Part shown: positions 18,247 through 27,538 of the stretch, in pieces
Position numbering within the stretch: the stretch's first letter is position 1
Layout of the letters: every line of letters begins with the position of its first letter
Assembly (NCBI GenBank): GCA_003153555.1
Contig: PLZS01000048.1
Coordinates: forward strand, 62,001-126,000
Source: Candidatus Melainabacteria bacterium
Lineage (GTDB): Bacteria; Cyanobacteriota; Vampirovibrionia; Obscuribacterales; Obscuribacteraceae
DNA length: 64,000 nucleotides
Direction: 5' to 3'
The notes under the pieces: model-generated
What the model was told of the DNA's origin: nothing
The model's input: only the letters and a program-made list of their open reading frames with translations
The model's database searches: none
Made by a program: the position numbers and the translations under genes

Positions 18247-19173
18247 ATGTCAAAGAAAGTTTTCGTCACTGGAGCAGCAGGCTATATAGGCGGTTCAGTC
18301 GCCGTTAGGCTTTTAAAAGCTGGTTATCAAGTCAAGGGACTAACACGTTCGCAAGCAAGCGCCGACAAACTTCGCGGTCTTGGTGTGGAACCGGTGTTAG
18401 GTGACTTGTCCGATGTCGACTTGGTGACCAAATGTGCTCGGGAGGCTGACATCGTTGTCGATGCTGCGGACTCTGACAATGAAGAAGCCGTCAAGACACT
18501 TATTTCAGCGCTAAAGGGCAGTGACAAAGTGCTGATCCACACAAGTGGTTCGAGCATTGTTGCGGACCAGGCTAATGGTGAACCCTCGGATCGAATTTTT
18601 GACGAAACGACCAAATACAAACCTGAGCCTCAAAAACAGGCGAGAGTGGACATCGATAACATGGTTATTGAGTCTGCAAAAGATGGGATTCGCGCTGTTG
18701 TGATTTGTCCTTGTCTAATTTATGGAAAGGGACTCGGTGTAAATTCTGAGAGCCAGCAAATTCCTGGTTTGATTAGACTCGCTATTGAAAGCGGCGCGGC
18801 AAAACACATCGGTCGTGGAGAAAACATTTGGTCCACGGTACACATCGAGGACCTTGCCGATCTTTACTTGCTCGTCATCGAGAAGGCGCCAAGCGGTGGA
18901 CTCTTCCTATTTGCTGAAAATGGAGAAGTGACTTTCAAGCAACTCGTTGAGAAGGTAAAAGAAGGACTTGATCTGAAAACACCTGTTGTAAATTGGCCAA
19001 TTGAAGATGCGAGCGCTAAATTTGGTGCTGGAATGGCCATTTTCGGGCTCGGCTCCAACTCCAGAATTCGCGGAGTAAAGAGCCGAGAACTAGGCTGGCA
19101 GCCAACCAGAAATTCCGCACAAGAAGATGTTCTTCGTTGCTGTTCGAGCTCAACTGCAAGCAGTCGAAAGTAG
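18247..19173 (+). CDS. NAD-dependent epimerase/dehydratase-like extended SDR
   Basis: Rossmann-fold protein with the GAAGYIGG dinucleotide motif at residues 9-16 and a downstream Asp segment (LGDLSDVDLV). The middle has ICPCLIYGKG and STVHIEDLADLYLL, typical of atypical/extended SDRs acting on sugars, flavonoid-like or NmrA-like substrates. The usual catalytic YxxxK is not evident (the expected place reads YKPEPQKQARVD), so it could be a binding protein or an atypical enzyme. About 308 aa, normal for the family. The last about 25 residues (RCCSSSTASSRK) look unlike the family and may follow a late frameshift. RBS region GGTGAG precedes ATG 18247. Confidence 0.8.
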   Translation: MSKKVFVTGAAGYIGGSVAVRLLKAGYQVKGLTRSQASADKLRGLGVEPVLGDLSDVDLVTKCAREADIVVDAADSDNEEAVKTLISALKGSDKVLIHTSGSSIVADQANGEPSDRIFDETTKYKPEPQKQARVDIDNMVIESAKDGIRAVVICPCLIYGKGLGVNSESQQIPGLIRLAIESGAAKHIGRGENIWSTVHIEDLADLYLLVIEKAPSGGLFLFAENGEVTFKQLVEKVKEGLDLKTPVVNWPIEDASAKFGAGMAIFGLGSNSRIRGVKSRELGWQPTRNSAQEDVLRCCSSSTASSRK

Positions 19174-19200
19174 GATCTCTCTGAACAACTGGGTTGCCAC

Positions 19201-21027
19201 TCACTCCTGTGTTGGTTTGGATAAATCCAGCATCTTGTACAGTCGACTAAGTGTCCAAATTGCCGCTGCTAAGATAGCGGCCGATTGGCTCAAGAACGGA
19301 CTGTATAAGGCGCATATTGACCAAGCACCAGCGATTGCCGCTGTTAGCGCTGCTTTGCGCCGGGAGCGAGATATTTGCGACATGGCGAACAAGAGAAATG
19401 CGATTGGTCCTGCAAAATTGAAAGCTGTAAGTGCCATCATTAATGGCGTCACCGTGTGCGCAGTTGAGGTGATCTGGTCGGCATGTGGTGGATTTGGTGC
19501 TGGTGATGCTTGATCAAATGCTCTAGCGTCTGGCACAGCGTAGTGTGCGACATTGTTTGGTGTGGAAATTGGTGCTTCTGCCAAAATTACTGAGTCAGAA
19601 CTGCCGCTCTTATCACGAGCTAGATCATCTTCTATACCGGGAGATTGCTTGTTTTCCGTTGCCCGTCTGGACACAGCCTTAGGGCTTGGCTGAGCGCTTG
19701 CCCGGACATTAGTTGAGTACTCTCTTTCATATTCCGGGCTCGGTTTTTGTGCAAGTCGTCGCTCAGTATATGAGAGAGTGCGGCCCATGCTGCGATCCAG
19801 CCCCATTTGATAGTAGTCTGAACTGCGCTCCAACACCACAGCTCCGGAGACGGGAGAAACGACTCGATAGACACTGGCAAGTTCGACAGCTTGTGAGCGC
19901 TGATCTTCTTGCAGCAATCGGTCAATTTCTTGTTTTGCCCACATGTATGAAATACGATAGGCCGTGTGTTCTGATGCTAGTACCGGACAATCGGGTCTGT
20001 CAAAAGTTTTTGTTAAAGTCATTTGACCGGCGTTGTTCTGAGAATCGCGCGCAACACTCGCAACGATGAACCCAGGAGGATCCGAGTGAGTGGCGCGTGT
20101 GGCGAAACGAGTGGAGTTGCCGGCGCGAGCCATGGAAACAGTGAGTTTTTCTAAGCTTTTTGCGTCAATATTACCTCTCAGCAATGAACCGCTATTGGTG
20201 CTCTCATTTTGAACTCCAACCTGATTTGAACTCATTGTGGATGGCCCGGTCAAGTGAACGTCTTGCTTGCATGAGATGCTCACATTTGAGTCATCAATAT
20301 ACGGAAGGGTGAGCTCGGCTTGATTGTCCGTCGTCAATTTCATCGGCACGGTCATGCCAATTCGCAACTTCATGTTTTGTCCAGGCATCACAGGCCATGC
20401 CTTAATCAACACTCGATTGGCACTTATTTGTGTGATGATCAGTGGATCACGACGACCATTCACAACCCAATCGTAGGCACGCTGAACGTTTTCTGTTGAG
20501 TTGAATGCAGCCTCCTGAGCCTTTCCATTGATCCACAAAGTTGCCCTGGAAACTACAGCGCCTGCAGGCAACACCATTTGCATTTGAGCTTCTTTTTTGA
20601 CAGACGTACTGTTGCGCAGCGAAAACGTCCAATAATATGAAGCGCTCAGAGATTCTGGATCCGCCACCCCGGTCAATACCGAACGCGAAGCACTCAATCC
20701 ATTTGCGTGAAGAGTCTTGACTGGTTTTGCATCGATGCGCGGCGGAATGGAGACGACGATTGGAATTTGCGCAGGAATAGCAAAGCTCTTGGGCGAAAGG
20801 ATGCTAGATGCTTGGTCAGAGTGTGCTTGCAGGAAAAAGTAACCTCCTAACGCACCTCCCGCAAGCAGCAATAATGAGGCGCCGGCACCTGCATAGAACG
20901 AAGACCATGAATGGTTTTGCGCCACTGGTGGAGGTGTTATTGGCTGCTTGTAGGCTATTTTCTCATCAGTAAGCAGGAACTCCAGCTTCTGTCGAGTCTG
21001 CATTTGCTTATCGTCTATTGTCGACAT
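19201..21027 (-). CDS. VIT-domain membrane protein
   Basis: ATG 21027 is chosen because AGGAAGGG lies about eight bases upstream; the ORF track start adds 23 unlikely residues. One helix near 50-70 (FYAGAGASLLLLAGGALGGYF) anchors a large extracytoplasmic part with a VIT-like domain (about 100-300: YYWTFSLRNSTSVKKEAQM, LPAGAVVSRATLWINGKAQE, RRDPLIITQI, MKLRIGMTVPM). Such domains are known from inter-alpha-trypsin inhibitor-like and exosortase-linked bacterial proteins; I see no VWA MIDAS. A disordered region and two C-terminal helices follow. It is the last gene of the leftward cluster with the pseudo-caspase and the response regulator. Function unknown, probably envelope-linked. Confidence 0.7.
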   Translation of the reverse strand: MSTIDDKQMQTRQKLEFLLTDEKIAYKQPITPPPVAQNHSWSSFYAGAGASLLLLAGGALGGYFFLQAHSDQASSILSPKSFAIPAQIPIVVSIPPRIDAKPVKTLHANGLSASRSVLTGVADPESLSASYYWTFSLRNSTSVKKEAQMQMVLPAGAVVSRATLWINGKAQEAAFNSTENVQRAYDWVVNGRRDPLIITQISANRVLIKAWPVMPGQNMKLRIGMTVPMKLTTDNQAELTLPYIDDSNVSISCKQDVHLTGPSTMSSNQVGVQNESTNSGSLLRGNIDAKSLEKLTVSMARAGNSTRFATRATHSDPPGFIVASVARDSQNNAGQMTLTKTFDRPDCPVLASEHTAYRISYMWAKQEIDRLLQEDQRSQAVELASVYRVVSPVSGAVVLERSSDYYQMGLDRSMGRTLSYTERRLAQKPSPEYEREYSTNVRASAQPSPKAVSRRATENKQSPGIEDDLARDKSGSSDSVILAEAPISTPNNVAHYAVPDARAFDQASPAPNPPHADQITSTAHTVTPLMMALTAFNFAGPIAFLLFAMSQISRSRRKAALTAAIAGAWSICALYSPFLSQSAAILAAAIWTLSRLYKMLDLSKPTQE

Positions 21028-21154
21028 CTGACTGCCCTTCCTGTTCATGGTAATACGCCGTATGACTAAGCATAAGCGCGTTCCATGACAAGACATAGGC
21101 AGTCATCACTAGAGAAATACTGGGATAACCCCGGTGTTTATTAACGACCCGGTA

Positions 21155-21829
21155 TTATTCAGAAGCTAGTTTGTAACCGACACCATGCACGTTTTCGATA
21201 ATCGAAGACTGCCCCTGCGTATCTATTTGTCGACGCAGACGCTTTATACAGGTTCGCACGGTTTCTGGACCAGAACCGGCTTCTGAATTCCAGACATGAT
21301 CAAGCAGCGCATCCGCCTTGAAGACTTTGTTGGGATTGCGCATGAAGAACTCCAACACAGCAAACTCTTTTGGAGTCAGCTTAATCGTCTCACCGTCCTT
21401 GGTGACTATGTGATTGTTAGGATCAAGAGAAACGTTGCGAATACTTAGAATATTGTCGTAAACGTTTGTCGGCCGCCGCAACAAAGCTCTTATTCGAGCT
21501 GACAATTCTTTGATATCAAATGGCTTAGTAAGATAATCGTCAGCGCCGGCGTTAAAGCCTTCCTCTTTGTCCTCAATGTCATGTTTCCCGGTAAGCATCA
21601 ACACCGGTGCACGACCACCACTTGATTTGTATCGTTTGCATATTTCCACGCCACTTAAATCGGGCAGACCCCAATCCAGTACAACCACGTCGTATTGATA
21701 TGTTTTCAGATAATGATCGGCTTCCAAACCGTTGTGAGAAACCTCGACGGTGTGGTGTTGGTGCGTGAGCCAATCTTCAATTATTGTGCAAACCGTCAAG
21801 TCATCTTCGACAACGAGGATTTTAGCCAT
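21155..21829 (-). CDS. OmpR/PhoB-family response regulator
   Basis: An N-terminal receiver domain has the acidic pair VVEDD, the phospho-acceptor in VVLDWGLPDLSG (Asp near 52), the Thr in MLTGKHD and the Lys in YLTKPFD. The C-terminal winged helix (about 125-222) ends with RTCIKRLRRQID and VHGVGYKL, typical of OmpR/PhoB DNA-binding domains. Length 224 aa is normal. It lies 15 bp after the 81-aa gene and upstream of the VIT gene, with no partner kinase adjacent. Regulators of this class bind 11-bp direct repeats, such as those at 16069 and 41389, but no link is shown. Confidence 0.93.
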   Translation of the reverse strand: MAKILVVEDDLTVCTIIEDWLTHQHHTVEVSHNGLEADHYLKTYQYDVVVLDWGLPDLSGVEICKRYKSSGGRAPVLMLTGKHDIEDKEEGFNAGADDYLTKPFDIKELSARIRALLRRPTNVYDNILSIRNVSLDPNNHIVTKDGETIKLTPKEFAVLEFFMRNPNKVFKADALLDHVWNSEAGSGPETVRTCIKRLRRQIDTQGQSSIIENVHGVGYKLASE

Positions 21830-21844
21830 TTTGCGGCCCGCAGG

Positions 21845-22090
21845 CTATTTCTTGCTGCCAATCAAGATGATATTGGCGCCCAATTGGTAACGGGCTCCGG
21901 TATTCGGGTTTGTCACTTTGCCGTTTGCATAGAAGCCAACTGAGCCTGTTTTGAACTCTTTGGCAGAGGCAATAATTTGGCCCCATGGTTCTCCCGATGG
22001 TGTCTTCACCTCAAGTATCAATGTCGCTGGAGATTCAGGATCAGTTTGTCCCTTATCCGCCTTGTCAGCCTTCGCACCTTTTTCAGCCAT
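21845..22090 (-). CDS. Small conserved-looking protein, 81 aa
   Basis: The first about 20 residues are Lys/Asp/Ala-rich (MAEKGAKADKADKG), followed by a compact beta-rich domain (ATLILEVKTPSGEPWGQIIA, FKTGSVGFYANGKV, YQLGANIILIG). I recall similar short proteins in cyanobacteria-related genomes but cannot name a family. A GGAGG-like RBS (GGCGGAGGAAATGTA before the ATG) supports the start. It sits 15 bp before the response regulator gene and probably shares its transcript. Confidence 0.7.
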   Translation of the reverse strand: MAEKGAKADKADKGQTDPESPATLILEVKTPSGEPWGQIIASAKEFKTGSVGFYANGKVTNPNTGARYQLGANIILIGSKK

Positions 22091-22188
22091 TACATTTCCT
22101 CCGCCAATAGTCCCTACACATTATAGTGAAGAACAGCTGCTTCTTCTAGCTACACCGTTATATATGCGGTGTCGTAAAAGTGCAACCT

Positions 22189-23934
22189 CTAACGGCTAGT
22201 TGAAGTCTCTGTCGCTGACCCCAGGTCTTCCAAATGGGCGCGTGCCTTGGCGGCTCTTGGATCATTGGTTGGGCATAGCTCTAAGAATTTGTTCAATTCG
22301 CCTATCGCTGACTTCTTATCCCCCACGCTTTCGAACGTGTTACTCAATAAAAAATGAGCATCCGGATTTGTTGGAGCCATAGATACGGCTTGCTTGTAGG
22401 CATCGATTGCCGACTTCTTATCGCCTGACATAAGCAGGCTGGACCCCAGATTCATCTTGGCCGAAGCCGAACTAGGAGCGATACTGACAGCCTCTTTTGC
22501 TTGTGCAAGTGCATTATCGATGTCACCTGCTTTTACAAATGCATAGCTCAATCTTTCATGTAAGGTTTCATTGGTTGGGAAAAGCTGCACAGCGCCTTGT
22601 AACAACTTGACGGCTCGTTCTGGATCACCTTCCTGCAAACACTTCGATGCCAGAGCTTGTAATACAACTCGATCTCTTGGATTCAGGAGATAAGATTGTT
22701 CAAGCTCTTTACGACTTAAATCTGGTTGTCCCAACTTTTCAAGAACACGAGCGTAGTTTGCATGAAACAGAGAATCGCTCGGTCTGGCTGTGATAGCCCG
22801 TCGATATAGATCGGCCGCTGCTTGCCAATCACCTTGAATTGATTTGAGTGCACCAAAATCAGCAAGTGCATCTGCATAGTTTGGATCCACAGAAATGGCG
22901 GCTTGATATTCCTTTGCGGCGCCATCCATGTCACCTGCAGTGATCTTATTGGTGCCATTGAGGTAATAAGCTTCAGCTGATAGAAAGTTTCTTACGTTAT
23001 CCGGTATCTCTGAAACCTTTTCAACAGAAGGGGTTCCAAGCACCAGTTCGTTGCCAGTCCAATCAGTCTTCATCACAGGGGATTGTCTTTTGTTCGGACT
23101 GATAATGCTAGTGTCAATTTCGGTTTGCTTCTTAGCTAACTCGAACGCTTCTTTCAAAGGAATGAGTCCGTCTTGTTGACGCAATGCCTTAACCAGGTTT
23201 CTCGAGAACGCATCGCTCCATGTCATTTGATCTGGTCGGCTTGACGACAGGATTACATAGCCTTTGCCGAGAGCAACTTTATCCAAGTTTATATTGAAGC
23301 CGCTAAAGAGAGCTTTTGCACCGGCGGTCAGTTCAGCAGCGCCGCTATAGCAAGACTGCAGAACCAACATTATTCTCTCTGACTTCACATCCTTTTTAAG
23401 CGTATCCATCAGCGTCTGCATGGATATGCAAGTTGAATAGACATTATCGATGGCGCAATCGTAGGCGCACAAATAGGTAGAACCATCCGTAGTGGGAAAA
23501 CCATTTGTGGCAATGAAGACTAATACCAGATCATCCGGGCCAGCTAGAGATCCTAACCAAGGGCTTGTCAGCGAAGAGACGATATTTTGTCTTGTCGCCG
23601 ATGCGTTCAGAAGCAGTTTGACGTGATCAGGCTGGAAGCGTCCACCATGGGGATCTACGAGGTAGTCGTAAAATTGCTGGGCCGCTTTGTCCATAGAAAC
23701 TTCAGAACCTTCAAGGCGCTTCTCCTTGAATTTGGACGCACCGATCACGACAGCCCATTTTTGCTTAATCGGCTTGTTGGTTGGTTTGGCATTCGGATTG
23801 AGATCTTGGATTTGTGTGAACTCGACACCGGGCACCGGAGATGGTGCTATCTGATCGGCACAAAAACCGGCTGGAATATTGAGGACCAAAGCTAAGACGC
23901 TGAATAAACTAGCGATCGGTTTTGTCATGATCAT
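22189..23934 (-). CDS. Secreted pseudo-caspase (C14-like) with C-terminal TPR repeats
   Basis: Signal peptide (about 1-25, ending GFCA) then a caspase-p20-like domain (about 58-290: KQKWAVVIGASKFK, SMDKAAQQFYDYLV, GPDDLVLVFIATNGF, MLVLQSCYSGA). In active orthocaspases the catalytic His sits in a SGHG motif; here it reads ATNG (Asn near 144). The Cys is kept (QSCYSG, near 195), but the usual preceding Asp (DAC) is Gln-Ser. Protease activity is therefore unlikely. Residues about 325-575 are at least six TPR repeats (GDMDGAAKEYQAAISVDPNY and similar). It lies 12 bp after the DUF4384 hydrolase gene and is presumably co-transcribed. Confidence 0.85.
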   Translation of the reverse strand: MIMTKPIASLFSVLALVLNIPAGFCADQIAPSPVPGVEFTQIQDLNPNAKPTNKPIKQKWAVVIGASKFKEKRLEGSEVSMDKAAQQFYDYLVDPHGGRFQPDHVKLLLNASATRQNIVSSLTSPWLGSLAGPDDLVLVFIATNGFPTTDGSTYLCAYDCAIDNVYSTCISMQTLMDTLKKDVKSERIMLVLQSCYSGAAELTAGAKALFSGFNINLDKVALGKGYVILSSSRPDQMTWSDAFSRNLVKALRQQDGLIPLKEAFELAKKQTEIDTSIISPNKRQSPVMKTDWTGNELVLGTPSVEKVSEIPDNVRNFLSAEAYYLNGTNKITAGDMDGAAKEYQAAISVDPNYADALADFGALKSIQGDWQAAADLYRRAITARPSDSLFHANYARVLEKLGQPDLSRKELEQSYLLNPRDRVVLQALASKCLQEGDPERAVKLLQGAVQLFPTNETLHERLSYAFVKAGDIDNALAQAKEAVSIAPSSASAKMNLGSSLLMSGDKKSAIDAYKQAVSMAPTNPDAHFLLSNTFESVGDKKSAIGELNKFLELCPTNDPRAAKARAHLEDLGSATETSTSR

Positions 23935-23946
23935 GCTCTCTACCTT

Positions 23947-25872
23947 TTACTGATGTGCAAGTGCAATATCAACGGCCAACACTCCACCGGGTCCATTAAA
24001 AGATACTTTGACCAAGCTGCTTGCGCTGCCGAGCTGCGAGTTTCCAGAGAAGTCGGATGGAATGATCACCGGCGTTGGATCGTCCCAACTTAGCTGCATT
24101 CTTGTCGGCACTAAGTCTTTGGATCCTGTTTCCGACGGTGAGACAAACGCCGTCAGATAGCGTTGCTCTTCAAGCTCTTTGCGCGGTTCGATTTTCTTTT
24201 GTGAAAAAACGAGACTGACTTTTTCAATGCCCGGGTGTTCGTCAAACTTCAACCAAGTCTTACTAGGCAATGGATAATCTTCACCCTTGGTCAAGAAGTT
24301 ATTCGTGCCGGTTTCAGCTGATGGGAAAAGCGTCGCGCTCTTGCCTCTGCTACTCTTATTCATGACTACGTAGGCGTAACCATCGGTTTGTGGAATGATG
24401 TGGAATTTGATTGCATCACCAGATTTAAACGATGTTTTGTTATTGCAGCGATACACTTTTCCATTTCTCGCTAATTCGATCCAATACGAAATGCGAGCTT
24501 GATCTCCTGAAAAATCAGCTGTCCGTACACCGCTAGTCGGCTGACTGAATGCCACATTTTGTGGATCTTGTTTGCCGAGAGCATTCGCAACTTGCTGAGT
24601 CGCAGCGATCATTCTATTGTGTTGATTAGAAGGTGAACTGTTATCAGTAGTTGCGATCGAATTAGCAACTTTGGTGTCGGCAGTTGACGTTGCATCGGCA
24701 ACCTTAGTGTCCGAAGTGGCCGAATCAGTGCCTTCGCCATTACTGGCTACCGATGGTTGCGACTTGTCTGAGGCGATGGCTACAGTTGTTAAAGGAGCAA
24801 CATTTTTATTGATCCACTTTTCGACAAAGCTTATGTCTTCATCACTAAATTGTCCTTCTTCGAAAATCAAATGCTCAGCGTTTTTGCTGAAAACAAGCTG
24901 GCGCTTATCTGTTGTTAGATTGTCAAAAAGTTTCCATGTGCCGGCTGGCCGAACGAGTTTGTCGTTCGCACCCTGAATAAAGAGGACTGGAGCTGTTTTG
25001 ATTTCTTTGGCGACAAGGAAATTCTTCTCCATGAAAGACTGAAATTGCATCAGTTCTTTCGGCGTCATGTTCATACGACCGAGTTTGTCGTTAGACCATG
25101 TCTTCCTCAAGTCTTCCTTTTGCGTTGCTTTGCCGACAACATCAGTGCCAATGTTCATTGGTTTATTGAAACCATGGAAGAAACCGTGCAAACCTACTTT
25201 TAATTTTGTGTCGCCTGCGCCAAATCGATCCCCAGATGGAACGGACGAAACTAAGCCTGATATTAGTTCGGGATACATAGCCGTGGCTCGTAAGGCGATT
25301 GCTCCACCCATAGATTCTCCGAGAATCACAACCGGCTTATTGGGATAATTTTTCTTGATGGACTGGAGAACGATCTTTATATCGGCAAGAGCGCCTTCAA
25401 AATCGATGCCAGTTCGGTAATCGTCCTTCCACTCACCAAAGCCTCGAATGTCCAGGGCATACGTAGGCACGCCGATCTTAGACATTTTTTTGCCGAAAGC
25501 TTCATATGTGCCTTTATGCAATCCTAAGCCGTGGACGCACAAGAGAACCGCATCGACCGGTTGGGAGTTGTCTACCCATGATACAAAGGGAATCTTTTGA
25601 TGATCTTGCACTAAAGAGTCTTTGACTGGCGCCAATTTGGCCTCGCGGGGCAAGTCCTTGGCTAAAGGCGTCACAGTGTTAGCGCCAACTGGTATAGATT
25701 TTGCCCCTGTCGGCACTACTTTGGAGGTCAAGGACGGTGAAGCCTTCTTAATGCTGACCGGTGTTGCCTTTGGCGCCGGTTGCCCAACGGCGTTGGCAGC
25801 TCCAACCTCTTGCCCTAGATAGCTCAAACTCATCACTGCTAGGGTGATTCGACACATTGATTTGTTCAACAA
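23947..25872 (-). CDS. Secreted alpha/beta hydrolase with C-terminal DUF4384
   Basis: A signal peptide is followed by a Ser/Ala/Lys/Pro-rich linker, an alpha/beta hydrolase of the monoglyceride-lipase/Hydrolase_4 type (about 105-360: VLLCVHGLGLHKGTYEAFG, LDIRGFGEW, nucleophile GESMGG, FIQGANDKLVRPAGTW, NAEHLIFEE with the His), a Thr/Asp/Ser-rich linker, and a DUF4384 domain (about 460-600: SFKSGDAIKFHIIPQTDGYA, LFPSAETGTNNFL). The triad looks intact, so it may cleave lipids or peptides outside the cytoplasm. The ORF start is a TTG; ATG at 25857 is an alternative. DUF4384 is often found with caspase-like proteins, which fits the next gene. Confidence 0.8.
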   Translation of the reverse strand: MLNKSMCRITLAVMSLSYLGQEVGAANAVGQPAPKATPVSIKKASPSLTSKVVPTGAKSIPVGANTVTPLAKDLPREAKLAPVKDSLVQDHQKIPFVSWVDNSQPVDAVLLCVHGLGLHKGTYEAFGKKMSKIGVPTYALDIRGFGEWKDDYRTGIDFEGALADIKIVLQSIKKNYPNKPVVILGESMGGAIALRATAMYPELISGLVSSVPSGDRFGAGDTKLKVGLHGFFHGFNKPMNIGTDVVGKATQKEDLRKTWSNDKLGRMNMTPKELMQFQSFMEKNFLVAKEIKTAPVLFIQGANDKLVRPAGTWKLFDNLTTDKRQLVFSKNAEHLIFEEGQFSDEDISFVEKWINKNVAPLTTVAIASDKSQPSVASNGEGTDSATSDTKVADATSTADTKVANSIATTDNSSPSNQHNRMIAATQQVANALGKQDPQNVAFSQPTSGVRTADFSGDQARISYWIELARNGKVYRCNNKTSFKSGDAIKFHIIPQTDGYAYVVMNKSSRGKSATLFPSAETGTNNFLTKGEDYPLPSKTWLKFDEHPGIEKVSLVFSQKKIEPRKELEEQRYLTAFVSPSETGSKDLVPTRMQLSWDDPTPVIIPSDFSGNSQLGSASSLVKVSFNGPGGVLAVDIALAHQ

Positions 25873-25969
25873 AGCCCGGACCTCTTAGACTGTGGTCATA
25901 TACTTGTATATAGATTACTGTCTCCTGCTCCTAATTAGGGGCGGTTGCGGACCGAAGTTTACCGAATGC

Positions 25970-26300
25970 TCCGTAAAGCCCGTCGTTTAGGGCGGGGATG
26001 TAAGGAGCGATGCGCAAGCGGTCAGTCTGGTGTACTTTGAGATTGGATGTATTGCTTCAATTGGGAAATTGGTGCTCCTTCACGGGATGCGGCAAAGTAA
26101 CTCGGTGACCACAGAACACTCTTGTATTGTTCTTCCTTAAGTCTGGAAATTCATTCCTTAGAAAGCAGGGAAGAAACGCCTTTCAAGCTATTGACTAATT
26201 TGGGAATTGCGACTTTTGGCGGATAACTGATCAACAGAGAGTCGTGGACTGATACCATATCTGCTACCAGACAGTTGGTGATGATCACGTTCTTCGCACC
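25970..26300 (-). mobile_element. IS200/IS605-family remnant with broken tnpA
   Basis: The minus strand encodes the C-terminal part of a Y1 transposase: LLISYPPKVAIPKLVNSLKG, then an in-frame TGA, then EQYKSVLWSPSYFAASREGA and PISQLKQYIQSQ. The region where the HUH motif (HVHLL) should be reads SVHDSLLI, so it is also degraded. The 5' part is missing. About 20 bp downstream lies the family's right-end hairpin, seen on the plus strand as GCCCGTCGTTTAGGGCGGGG (about 25978-25998). The element is dead and cannot move by itself. Confidence 0.8.
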
Positions 26301-26344
26301 CTGGCCGAATCTACTCTTCCTCATCTTGATCCAGTTTCAGACTA

Positions 26345-26520
26345 AACCCGCATGTGATTCTTGGTCAATGCCAGGACCTTGATCAGAGACTGAGAACAGG
26401 GCTGTGTCCTCTTTTTTGTACACACCAATTGTCGAGCCTGCTGGAGAATAACGCACCGCATTGCCTACTAGATTGCTCAAGACTTGCAGCAAGCGATTGC
26501 GATCAGCAAGTACTCAAGAA
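26345..26520 (-). pseudogene. Histidine-kinase ATPase fragment
   Basis: One minus-strand frame reads LADRNRLLQVLSNLVGNAVR-YSPAGS...LFSVSDQGPGID then a stop, an N box and G1 box of a HATPase domain. No HisKA and no G2 box are present. The flanking sequence towards 26580 has stops in frame. The ORF at 26354 on the other strand is its shadow. It is a leftover of a sensor kinase gene, cut near the IS200 remnant. Confidence 0.75.
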
Positions 26521-26641
26521 ATCCTCAGAGCTCATGGAGCAGCGTGATTGAAGCTCCCAAAGTATCGGGAACCAAAGTGCGCGATTTTCAGTCATAACCC
26601 GCATAAATACTCAATTTTGCGCTCTGATGTAGAGGTTTGCC

Positions 26642-26998
26642 ATGAAATTTGTGATTGTTCTTTTGATGGTTACCTTCCTGCATACAGCCCCAGCTGACGC
26701 TACAACGCTAATAGGCATGGTCCAGTATCGGCATGCGGAGGGACGAATTGGTGTGCGCATCAACCATTCTGGTCGCGTTTTTAAGGTTCATTCGAAATCT
26801 CCTGCCGACATTGTCGGCATTCGACCGGGAGATGTCATAACTTCCGTTGATGGAAAGCGTTCAGGATTTGTTGGTAAGATCCATGGAACGCCTGGCACCA
26901 TCGCAAACCTAACCGTGAGACGCGATCATGAAGAATTGGCCTTTCAAGTGCCAAGAGTCGATTTCTTGGAATTTCAACTTGGTGCAGGTGCACCATAA
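26642..26998 (+). CDS. Secreted single PDZ-domain protein, 118 aa
   Basis: Signal peptide MKFVIVLLMVTFLHTAPADA, then one PDZ domain (about 32-110) with the carboxylate-binding region GRIGVRINHSGRVFKVHS and the typical SPADIVGIRPGDVITSVDG followed by PGTIANLTVRR. There is no protease or other enzymatic domain, so it is a free PDZ unit that may recognise C-termini of envelope proteins. ATG 26642 follows GAGG at about seven bases. It stands among pseudogenes, but is itself intact. Confidence 0.75.
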   Translation: MKFVIVLLMVTFLHTAPADATTLIGMVQYRHAEGRIGVRINHSGRVFKVHSKSPADIVGIRPGDVITSVDGKRSGFVGKIHGTPGTIANLTVRRDHEELAFQVPRVDFLEFQLGAGAP

Positions 26999-27177
26999 TT
27001 GGTGCAGAAACTGGTGAACGAGCGTAGAACGCCTGGCGCGGATTGTGCGAGGATGGCAATCCTTCATTACTACAAGTAATCGCAGAAAATCCTCACACTA
27101 TGCGATAAAAATGTTGAACCTCCATACAGCTAACCAGCATGCTCTGGCTCGCTTTCATTAGGAAGCAAAAGCAGCCT

Positions 27178-27538
27178 GCTATTCACTTGGTTGTTTGATG
27201 TACGAGGTATTAACAGGTAAACCGCCACTGCAAGCGGACACGATGATCCAAACAATGTTTATGCACCTAAATACACTGATAATACGGCGCTCCTCGATTC
27301 AACACAGGTTACCGATGGGGTATTGAAGACTCTTTCAAAAATGCATCTTAAAAAACTATTTTTGGGAGACTGTGATTTTACCAACCGCGGTGTACAACCG
27401 CTTAGCAAAATGAAATCACTGATTTTTCTGGACATTCGATATAATTCGCAAATCTCGCCATCAATGCTGGAATATTTGGAAGAAACGCTAGGCAGAAACA
27501 ACACAGCTGTGAGAATAGACAAGCTTATTCAACGGTGA
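27178..27538 (+). pseudogene. Ser/Thr-kinase C-lobe fragment joined to LRR fragment
   Basis: The plus strand at 27178-27270 reads YSLGCLMYEVLTGKPPLQAD then TMIQTMFMHLN, the helix F-G region of a Hanks-type kinase (compare YSLGCVMYEAITGKAPF in the gene at 51256). After a frame change, 27280-27538 reads leucine-rich repeats (TDGVLKTLSKMHLKKLFLGD, PLSKMKSLIFLDIRYNS). The kinase core with HRD and DFG is gone. The 71-aa ORF at 27323 is only the LRR end and overlaps queF by ten bases. I read this as a deleted kinase-LRR gene. Confidence 0.7.

Noticed and set aside
26354-26551. 65-aa plus-strand ORF
   Set aside because: It is the antisense of the histidine-kinase fragment.
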